Assembly (NCBI GenBank): GCA_029557025.1
Contig: JAKPRU010000581.1
Location: forward strand, 1 to 5,936
DNA: 5,936 nucleotides
Reading direction: 5' to 3'
Source: Candidatus Omnitrophota bacterium
GTDB lineage: Bacteria; Hinthialibacterota; Hinthialibacteria; Hinthialibacterales; JAKPRU01
The position numbers and the translations under genes were made by a program. Below are positions 1 to 5,822 of the stretch, piece by piece (positions within the stretch are counted from its first letter, which is position 1; each line of letters starts with the position of its first letter). Under the pieces are notes generated by a model. That model did not search any database. It was given only the letters and a program-made list of their open reading frames with translations, and was not told where the DNA came from.

Positions 1-11
1 TTGATTGACAT
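1..11 (-). CDS. Start of the third operon gene, probably csb1/cas7 (partial)
   Basis: Only ATG TCA ATC AA is visible (Met-Ser-Ile, then Lys or Asn). The ATG shares its A with the TGA stop of csx17 (a TGATG junction). A GGAGG sequence lies nine bases upstream at 25 to 21, inside the csx17 coding region. This is a typical translationally coupled start. In the known type I-G gene order the gene after csx17 is csb1, which encodes Cas7, the crRNA-binding backbone subunit. That identity is inferred from position alone; four codons cannot identify a protein. The start itself is well supported by the overlap and the ribosome binding site. Confidence 0.6.
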
Positions 12-2269
12 CACACTATACCTCCATTGTTTTCTTCCTCAGGAATTTCCGCCTGTTCCCGGAGGACCATGCGAGAAAGACCCCTGATGGATTGTGAACT
101 GATTGGAATAAGCAAGGCCGCTGCCAGGCGTTTCCCGTCAACCTGTGAAGCCTGAGACTCGGACCAAGCGTTTTTCCGGCCGGATTGGCCTGCGCGGCTA
201 TGCGGCATGGGAATCACTCCTGCGGCTCTCAAACGGCGTACGGCGATGCTACAGGCATCAGAAATCCGACCGGCACGCAACAGGGATACAACGGCCGTTT
301 CGGGGCGAATTTCAATCTGTTCCCCGGATTGCAATTCCAGAGGACGAGGCAGGAAAACATGCTTCAACAAGGCATAACTGCGTGGAATGGGCGGAGAATC
401 CTGCAAGTTGTGCAATCGGAGTTTAAGTTCCTTGTATGGCGGTCGAACCAGGATGCAGCCCCACAGGAGTTCCTCAATTCGGTTGTCGTCCGTCAAACCA
501 TGAAGGAACATCGCAACCGCTCCCAGCCGGGCGGTTCGCCCGGAGTCAATCGGGAGAGTCGAACAACCTGCACGCTTGGCATCCATCAGGCGCCGTTCCA
601 GCACAGCGCACAGGTTGGATGTCAGGTCCGCCTGATTCCAAACAACACATCGTTCCTTCTCCGCCCATTGTGGTTTTTTGGCGTTGGTGACCGGCTCAAG
701 GTTGGCGCGAATCGGTCCTATCTTGCTTGCAGGGTCGTATACACACGCCAACGCCAAGGCCAATTCGAATTCGACCGAGCCGTCATTCGCCGCACGAAGC
801 CAATCCTGCGTAAGACCGCCAACGGGAGCAATTCTCTTGTCTTCACGGAATTTTTCTGCACCTGCAAGTTCGCGTTCCGCTTTCCCGAAAGAGCAGAGAA
901 TGTCGGCAAACCGGGAGGACTTTCCGTATTGACAGAAGTCAAAGATGGAACGTTCGATTTGACGGAGAGTTGCCTGAAAGCGGGGCGGAGTGTTTTTATC
1001 AGAAATGGCTTTGCGGAATCCATCCAGCCAGGGATCAATTTCACCAAGAAGATCGACATCCTCTCGATAACAAACATCCGGGCGAGAAAGTGCGACAGCC
1101 GTATTGTAATTCTCACCCCCCACACGTCCTTTGACAATGCCATAACGAACGAAGGATCGGATTCCACGATCGATACCTAATAAAGCGACAGCCCTGGCAA
1201 AATCAAGCCCATTTCTTGCCTGGGATTGCCGGTAGGTTGCTCGGCCTTCCGCGAATACGATACGAAGTTCGGGAAATCTCGCAGGGTTTTGCCAAAGGGG
1301 CATCCAGATCTCCCTGGCTCCCCTTTCCTTTTGAACCGCAGATCCGTACCCCACAGGGGTCATCTCTACTTGAAAAGGAAAGGCGGCTTGTCCAGGATAT
1401 CCTACGCCATACCGTTTTGTTGGCGCTCCAGAAAATACAATTGCACCTTCCAGGCAAAGCACAAAGTCCCATGGGTTTAGATAGGATCCCCTTTCGAATC
1501 CCTGCCCTGCATTAGGTCCTCCGATCAATCCGGAATCGTAGAGGCTTGCGGTCCGTTTTGCCACCAGACTTGAAATCGGTGTACCAAAGATAGCGTTTTG
1601 GGTACGGGTTCTTTCGTCCAGGTTTTTCTTTTTGGTTCTTTGGTTATCAAAATCAGGCAGACATTCCCACAGGTTCTGCATGAAGTTGTCGGAAAAATGC
1701 GTATTCCCGTCGCTGCCGCCTCCGCTTCCCAAAAAGATATTCAGGTGTGCCTGATCCTCTTCCAGTACGGCAGCTGTATCGATCCAGTCAAGACACTGAT
1801 CAGATATTCGCGACCGCAGAGTCGCGATAAATTGGCATTTCTTTTTCTTCTTGCTCGTGCCCTCGATATCTGCTTTTTTCTTGATACCCGCCACATCCAT
1901 GGCCTTCAGAACTTCGAGAATGCATTTACGGTACCTGTCCAGTCGGGGTGATTGCGTTGCAAGAAAGGATTCAATGACCTTTGTAGATGTGGGCGTGTCT
2001 TTGAATGGACCTGGAGGGCCACTCGCGTTGACTCCAAAAAAGTCGCCTCCACTCCAGGGAACCACAATCGGCGTCGGTTTATACTCCTCGAGAAAAAACT
2101 CAACCAATCCGTCCTCGTCAAGGCTCGAACATAGAACAAAGGAATCATTTCGCCAGAATCCACGTGCTTGCTTGTCTTTTTGCTCCGAAACTAACCGCAA
2201 AACCCCCAACGCCTTGAGGTAGTCCATTAACGGTTCGGGGGTGCAGCCTGTTAAAGTGAGTTCATTCAT
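11..2269 (-). CDS. csx17: Csx17 (Cas8g/Cas8u2), large subunit of the type I-G CRISPR effector
   Basis: This 752-residue protein is the large subunit of the type I-G interference complex and presumably takes part in PAM recognition and target DNA binding with Cas7 and Cas5-Cas6 (family knowledge). Recognition rests on Csx17 signatures. The N-terminus has LTGCTPEPLMDYLKALGVLR (residues 5-24). PWSGGDFFG begins at residue 71. GSGGGSDGNTHFSDNFMQNL (181-200) matches the family's glycine-rich 'GSGGNDG...F..NFMQ' block. Further on come a GGPNAGQGF...NPWDFVL block and a C-terminal DGKRLAAALLIPIS stretch. The length fits the family. I chose the ATG at 2269, not the in-frame ATG eight codons upstream at 2293, for two reasons: AAGGAGG sits nine bases before it, and homologues begin at this short 'L.L.GC.PEPL' segment. 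The gene overlaps the end of cas3 by eight bases and its TGA overlaps the next ATG, so it is mid-operon. A lysine-rich patch lies at residues 130-144. I see no internal stop or frameshift. Confidence 0.93.
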   Translation of the reverse strand: MNELTLTGCTPEPLMDYLKALGVLRLVSEQKDKQARGFWRNDSFVLCSSLDEDGLVEFFLEEYKPTPIVVPWSGGDFFGVNASGPPGPFKDTPTSTKVIESFLATQSPRLDRYRKCILEVLKAMDVAGIKKKADIEGTSKKKKKCQFIATLRSRISDQCLDWIDTAAVLEEDQAHLNIFLGSGGGSDGNTHFSDNFMQNLWECLPDFDNQRTKKKNLDERTRTQNAIFGTPISSLVAKRTASLYDSGLIGGPNAGQGFERGSYLNPWDFVLCLEGAIVFSGAPTKRYGVGYPGQAAFPFQVEMTPVGYGSAVQKERGAREIWMPLWQNPARFPELRIVFAEGRATYRQSQARNGLDFARAVALLGIDRGIRSFVRYGIVKGRVGGENYNTAVALSRPDVCYREDVDLLGEIDPWLDGFRKAISDKNTPPRFQATLRQIERSIFDFCQYGKSSRFADILCSFGKAERELAGAEKFREDKRIAPVGGLTQDWLRAANDGSVEFELALALACVYDPASKIGPIRANLEPVTNAKKPQWAEKERCVVWNQADLTSNLCAVLERRLMDAKRAGCSTLPIDSGRTARLGAVAMFLHGLTDDNRIEELLWGCILVRPPYKELKLRLHNLQDSPPIPRSYALLKHVFLPRPLELQSGEQIEIRPETAVVSLLRAGRISDACSIAVRRLRAAGVIPMPHSRAGQSGRKNAWSESQASQVDGKRLAAALLIPISSQSIRGLSRMVLREQAEIPEEENNGGIV
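21..25 (-). promoter_or_regulatory. Ribosome binding site for the gene after csx17
   Basis: GGAGG on the minus strand sits within the codons for the last Gly residues of Csx17, nine bases before the ATG at 11. It supports the reading of TGATG as a real stop-start overlap. Confidence 0.7.
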
Positions 2270-4688
2270 GGTTATGATCCTCCTTGCTTCCACGCCAGTC
2301 CGATATGCGAAATACCGCCTCCAGGAAAGCCAGGCGGAACGGCCCCAGGTCTTCCTGATCGCGGAGGTTCAGCGTTCGTTCGATCCACGAGGGTTGGCTA
2401 TCGTGCGACAGTCCCAACTCCATTAGTTCCAAATCGACGACGAATTCGGGAGATATCACTCCGCCGCCTAAATTCGTAGCGGCAACCGGATCGCCTTCCC
2501 AGACACCACGCGCGAACCGTTTCTTCGTATCGTCAGGGATTTTCTCTCCAGGCATTGAGCGGATAGCCAGACGGATTTTCCCGTGATGCGAGGCAATCAA
2601 ATATGCCGTTAAATTCCGCAGTTTGGTGTCTTGGAAGTCGGGGTTGCTGAGAAACGCCAGGGCGCTGACCAGCTCATGCCGGAAGAAGCGGCGTTCGTAT
2701 CGACCCAATTTCCCCTTCGCCCATATCTCCTGTTCCGGCGGCCTGTCCTCTTTCAGGGCTTTCTGAAACAATTCATGCGCTTTTCCTGCATCGTGCCATC
2801 GGGCAGCTGTCAGGAGACATTCCTTATGGCGACGAATCGTCTCCAGGTCTCTCAGCGCATTGACGATTTCTTCACAACTTGAGACGACGCGGTTCGTATG
2901 GTCGGCCAGAGTTACCCAGCGACCTGTTGTGGAAGCGGGATCGGCATCATCGCTGTCATCATCGAAGGCGGAATACTGTGCGGCCGGCGGGAGGACAGGA
3001 ACGAAATCGGTATCACGAGGATTGCCTGTCCATCCCTTGTCTTTGTCATACCCCCCGGCCTCTTTCGGCAGCAGAACAACAAGACCGGGACGAACCCTTT
3101 CGTCCCGCAGAGGAATCCACTTGCGATCGAGGTAATCCCAAACAAAAGCGCTGTTTTTTAAAGACTTGAGGAATTTCTTGAAATCGCCTATTGGAGCGCT
3201 GCATAGCTCATTCCTGTGAGGTTGAGGCATATCATTGCTCGGTTTTTCGTCCCATTCACGCCAGAAGACTTGCACTTCGCGACAGTCATCTTCGTCACGA
3301 ACATATCGAGAAATATCAATGTCATTCCCCGCAAGGTCCGGGGTTGTGTCAAACAGCTCGATCAAGTCCTTTTTGCGGATGACATGACGCACGTGACAGT
3401 CGCCGATGGGAATCCCCGCCGCTTTCAACGAATTGGGGGAGACGTCTTGCTTTTCCAGACGCGCAAGAGATTCTCTTGCGTTCTCGATCTCAACCTGTTC
3501 ATAGGGGGCAGCATCTCTCACATCGATCCAGACGATCTCCGCGTTCTCACACTCTCCATAGCGGTTGCACCGTCCAAACCGCTGAACCAGACTGGACCAT
3601 GGGGCCACTTCTGTAATGAGAAGCTGGCAGCTGATGTCCACTCCCGCCTCGACTACCTGAGTCGCGATGATGATTCTACCTTCAGGATTATCGGAATCCT
3701 TCTTCAGCAGAGCATTCAGTTTACCCCGTTCCTCCGGGCGAAAACGAGAATGAATCAAAAGGAGACCGGCTTGATTTGTTGGCCGCTTCGTTTTTTTACT
3801 CGCACCCTTCAGAAGTCCATACAATTCCTGAGCCTGTTTGACGGTATTGAGAATCACAATCGTTTGTGTTCCTGCCTTGTGCTTGTCGCGGATGTGATCT
3901 GCTAGATTTTTGAGACGGTTCTCGTCCGGTTTGATATCCCATTTTTGGAGTGTTTTTGGAGCATCCAGAATTCCCTTGAGTTGTTGCCGGTCATTATTGT
4001 CCAGTGAGAATACTGAGTCCTCTTTCAGGTACTCGGAGAAATCCACGGTTTCCAACCAGTTGGGTTCAAGAGTCGCACTCATCCAGATTGAGGCACATTG
4101 GCCCGATACCCCAAAATCGTTTCGGAACGCCGCGAGCTGGGCGCCGGTTGCTACACCACTTCCCATCAATTGGACTTCATCAAACACCCAAAGGCAGTCG
4201 TTATTCAGCAAACCGAACTCGACGGGCCAGCGGGAACGGCTGGTCGCATATCCCCGGTTCAGCGCCCGTGAAAGAAGCATATCTTGTGTGCCGATGAGAA
4301 TGGCGTCCCTCTCTGGATACATCGTCCAATCCCTGTCCACCTCACCCCCCATGACCGTGTGAACCTGGATGTTTTCGATGTCTTCCTTGCGGGGAAGTCC
4401 GTTCGTGACAAGATTCTCAATCCATTTATCCGCCGCATCTCTTGTCTGCTCAACAAGAACTCGCATCGGGAGGCAATACACGAGTCGCCGTGGCGTTGCG
4501 GATCGGACGCTTAAATTTGGATGGAATCTCCGTTTCCACATCCACCCCAGAATAACCATTGCGGTCTTTCCACAGCCCGTCGGGATATCCACCAACGAAG
4601 GCCATTCCTCCATCTCCGTAAACCTCTCCTGGAACCTTCGAGGGCATTGCCCCGTGGCCCTCTTGAAAAACTCGCCAAAGTCAATCAT
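2262..4688 (-). CDS. cas3: Cas3 helicase-nuclease, type I-G/I-U form with C-terminal HD domain
   Basis: This 808-residue protein is the effector nuclease of the system. It is an ATP-driven superfamily 2 helicase that unwinds target DNA and cuts it with an HD metal-dependent nuclease. The helicase comes first: Walker A IPTGCGKT (35-42), Walker B DEVQ (170-173), motif III SAT (204-206), VVEAGVDIS (345-353) and motif VI QRFGRCNR (369-376). After an acidic linker (FDDDSDDADP, about 575-584) comes the HD nuclease: H597, the HD pair H632-D633, H671, the HH pair H701-H702 and D797. These are the expected metal ligands and all are present. The helicase-then-HD order is the reverse of the common Cas3 layout and is typical of type I-G/I-U. 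The ATG at 4688 has GGAG six bases upstream (4698-4695). The gene heads the operon, and its last eight bases overlap csx17. It appears intact and probably active. Confidence 0.95.
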   Translation of the reverse strand: MIDFGEFFKRATGQCPRRFQERFTEMEEWPSLVDIPTGCGKTAMVILGWMWKRRFHPNLSVRSATPRRLVYCLPMRVLVEQTRDAADKWIENLVTNGLPRKEDIENIQVHTVMGGEVDRDWTMYPERDAILIGTQDMLLSRALNRGYATSRSRWPVEFGLLNNDCLWVFDEVQLMGSGVATGAQLAAFRNDFGVSGQCASIWMSATLEPNWLETVDFSEYLKEDSVFSLDNNDRQQLKGILDAPKTLQKWDIKPDENRLKNLADHIRDKHKAGTQTIVILNTVKQAQELYGLLKGASKKTKRPTNQAGLLLIHSRFRPEERGKLNALLKKDSDNPEGRIIIATQVVEAGVDISCQLLITEVAPWSSLVQRFGRCNRYGECENAEIVWIDVRDAAPYEQVEIENARESLARLEKQDVSPNSLKAAGIPIGDCHVRHVIRKKDLIELFDTTPDLAGNDIDISRYVRDEDDCREVQVFWREWDEKPSNDMPQPHRNELCSAPIGDFKKFLKSLKNSAFVWDYLDRKWIPLRDERVRPGLVVLLPKEAGGYDKDKGWTGNPRDTDFVPVLPPAAQYSAFDDDSDDADPASTTGRWVTLADHTNRVVSSCEEIVNALRDLETIRRHKECLLTAARWHDAGKAHELFQKALKEDRPPEQEIWAKGKLGRYERRFFRHELVSALAFLSNPDFQDTKLRNLTAYLIASHHGKIRLAIRSMPGEKIPDDTKKRFARGVWEGDPVAATNLGGGVISPEFVVDLELMELGLSHDSQPSWIERTLNLRDQEDLGPFRLAFLEAVFRISDWRGSKEDHNHE
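2279..2285 (-). promoter_or_regulatory. Ribosome binding site that fixes the csx17 start
   Basis: AAGGAGG on the minus strand lies inside the last codons of cas3, nine bases before the ATG at 2269. It also lies downstream of the alternative ATG at 2293, so it can only serve the 2269 start. Ribosomes ending cas3 at 2262 would terminate right on top of the csx17 start, which points to translational coupling. Confidence 0.8.
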
Positions 4689-5001
4689 GTCTGTCTCCGA
4701 ATGAATCCAATGGAATTGATGCTCGAATATGAACGGAATCTTGTGTCGGGAATTGAGTTAGGAACTTTCCGAAGGTCGAAGTGATTGGAGAGGATGCCCC
4801 TGAGGAATACACAAACAAGGCGCACGGTAAGGCCGCTTATGCCCTCATACCTGAAAAGGATTTTCTGCTCGCGCAGCATTGTGGCTCCCCCCGATTCCTC
4901 TTCCCTGTGGTCCTATGACTCCAAGCAGACCACTGGAAGGCCGTCTTGCCCCTGGTATTTCCGCGTCACGTGTGACACGGACGGAAAATCCTCAAATCGT
5001 C
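4689..5001. other. Gap upstream of cas3 with no convincing intact gene
   Basis: The roughly 310 bases between cas3 and the hsdM fragment hold GGAG (4698-4695), the likely cas3 ribosome binding site, and one protein-like plus-strand frame listed separately. I found no clear sigma70 promoter on the minus strand. The best candidate -10 hexamer, CATATT near 4727, matches the consensus in only four of six positions and lacks a good -35. The leader of the cas operon must nevertheless lie here or further upstream, possibly shared with the hsdM remnant. I saw no CRISPR repeats and no terminator. Confidence 0.5.
4757..4918 (+). pseudogene. Protein-like fragment of unknown function on the plus strand
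   Basis: This frame has no ATG. It is open from the base after a TGA (4754-4756) to a TGA at 4916-4918, and a GTG at 4781 is the only plausible start. The translation includes VEVIGEDAPEEY, then NKAHGKAAYALIPEKDFLLA, then GSPRFLFPVVL. The composition (acidic, Ala-rich, no odd runs of Arg, Ser or Cys) reads like real protein rather than an antisense shadow. A second short frame from ATG 4701 (MNPMELMLEYERNLVSGIEL) runs into the same place in another frame, so a single-base shift near 4760 could join the two into one decayed gene. I do not recognise the family. It is divergent from cas3. It could equally be chance coding potential in leader DNA. Confidence 0.25.
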
Positions 5002-5229
5002 TCAACAAATCTCGAGAGGGAAATACAGATTTCCCTCGCTGTGGTTAACAATAGCGGCAGGTCTTCTCCGGTATTCTTCGAATGCGTCGGGAATGTATTT
5101 GGGGAAGATGAAGCCCAGGACGACATGCTTATACTCAGCAGCGTCCAGGTTGTTGCGGAATTTGTCTGCCGCCTTCCAGAGATGGTTCCCGAATCCCGGT
5201 CTTGCCCCGTTGTTGCGGTTACTCGCCAT
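5002..5229 (-). pseudogene. hsdM: Truncated N-terminus of type I restriction-modification methyltransferase subunit HsdM
   Basis: The frame from ATG 5229 encodes 75 residues. Residues 13-52 (from [15 protein letters not shown] through [11 protein letters not shown] to KYIPDAFEE) match the N-terminal helical domain of class I HsdM proteins, whose usual form is [32 protein letters not shown]. Full HsdM is about 500 residues; here recognisable sequence ends near residue 52 and the frame stops at residue 75. The whole SAM-binding and NPPY-containing methyltransferase domain is therefore missing, and no hsdS or hsdR is present. Two prolines (P43, P47) replace residues usually Leu and Ser inside helices, which also suggests decay. 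The start has GGAAGG nine bases upstream within a palindrome. The fragment lies on the same strand as cas3, about 310 bases upstream of it. It is a relic and cannot methylate DNA. Confidence 0.8.
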
Positions 5230-5684
5230 ATCCCATCACCTTCCAGGAAGGTGTTAATTAACAACAGAAGCACTACTCAAAAACCGCCGTCTCAATCCAT
5301 CGCCCAGTTCAAATAAGCTGGTCCATCATTCATAAGTCTATGGAACTGAGGGGGATCGAACCGCTGCCATAGAGGGACTCGAATCCGGCGCTCTCAGCGC
5401 AACGGCCCTTTATACAAGAAAAGGACGTTTTCCTCAAGTGGGCTGCAAACGGAAACATGACCTCCTCGAACACCGTCCCATGGGGCGAATCTACGGTGCT
5501 CGATGCGGCACACGTTCGGAACATGGCTTGCCCAGTCTGGATGTTCCGCATTCGAAATCCAGGCTCTTATGGGGCACTCCAAGGTGCAAATGAGCGAGAT
5601 TTACATCCATTTCGTCGGCGGATCCCAGTTGCGTCAAGCCGTCTTGTCTTTGCAGCTGCCTCGATGATCACCAGAGCAATGGAA
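5230..5684. other. Intergenic stretch between the hsdM fragment and the IS remnant
   Basis: No gene can be supported here on either strand. It contains palindromes just upstream of the hsdM fragment (5237-5262) and tandem tRNA T-arm-like motifs (5353-5386). A plus-strand frame stays open from 5373 into the IS, and two minus-strand frames of about 60-70 codons overlap each other between 5330 and 5582. The translations of these frames are rich in Arg, Ser and Cys and match no family I know. The stretch is probably degraded mobile or defence-island DNA. Confidence 0.5.
5237..5262. promoter_or_regulatory. Adjoining palindromes over the hsdM ribosome binding site
   Basis: CACCTTCCAGGAAGGTG (5237-5253) is an eight-base perfect inverted repeat around a single central base. 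It abuts GTTAATTAAC (5253-5262), a second perfect palindrome. Read on the minus strand, the first element contains GGAAGG nine bases before the hsdM ATG. It can fold as seven base pairs with a CTG loop, which would hide the ribosome binding site; alternatively it could be a repressor operator. The function is inferred; the symmetry is directly visible. Confidence 0.4.
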
Positions 5685-5727
5685 TGTGCCTGCTCCCCGA
5701 AAACTGGGCCATTGGGAATGCTAGGAT

Positions 5728-5744
5728 CTCCTCACGATGAGGAG
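5728..5744 (+). promoter_or_regulatory. Hairpin that covers the transposase ribosome binding site
   Basis: CTCCTCA, a CGA loop and TGAGGAG form a perfect seven-base-pair stem directly before the orfA start position. The 3' arm contains most of the GAGGAGG ribosome binding site, so folding would block translation. Hairpins of this type that dampen transposase expression from outside transcripts are known from several IS elements. The stem is seen directly; the role is inferred. Confidence 0.45.
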
Positions 5745-5751
5745 GTTCAAT

Positions 5752-5822
5752 ATAAAGAGAAAAAAGGTTTACTGAGGAACAGATCATTGGGATTATCCGG
5801 AAGGCGGACAAGGGGGAGAAGT
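5752..5822 (+). pseudogene. IS3-family transposase orfA, N-terminal fragment with broken start
   Basis: FTEEQIIGIIRKADKGEK (5768-5821) is the first helix region of the IS3 orfA helix-turn-helix protein, which normally reads MKRKRFTEEQIIGIL.... A good GGAGG (5741-5745) lies six bases before 5752, exactly where the ATG should be, but the codon there is ATA. The following K-R-K codons run into a six-A tract (5760-5765) that holds one base too many, so the reading frame shifts before FTEEQ. Both the start codon change and the shift indicate decay. Past about 5822 the orfA similarity stops at the deletion junction. Confidence 0.7.

Noticed and set aside
185..1180. A 331-codon plus-strand open frame opposite csx17
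   Set aside because: It is antisense to the well-supported csx17 gene, its translation is low in typical domain signals and it has no ribosome binding site of note. It is a shadow frame.
3216..3905. A 229-codon plus-strand open frame opposite cas3
   Set aside because: It lies across the cas3 helicase region, where the minus-strand motifs are unmistakable. The plus frame matches nothing I recognise.
4689..4760. A sigma70 promoter for cas3
   Set aside because: The best -10 candidate matches four of six bases and has no acceptable -35 at the right distance.
4685..4879. A 64-codon minus-strand frame directly upstream of cas3
   Set aside because: It has no good ribosome binding site, reads into the cas3 start region and has no recognisable motifs.
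5340..5372. A short plus-strand frame MELRGIEPLP ending at TAG
   Set aside because: This peptide type arises from translation of the strand opposite tRNA-like sequence and is a known kind of spurious protein.
5330..5430. A complete tRNA gene on the minus strand
   Set aside because: Only T-arm and possible 3' acceptor bases are visible. No matching 5' acceptor, D-arm or anticodon arm could be folded, and the T-stem has a mismatch.
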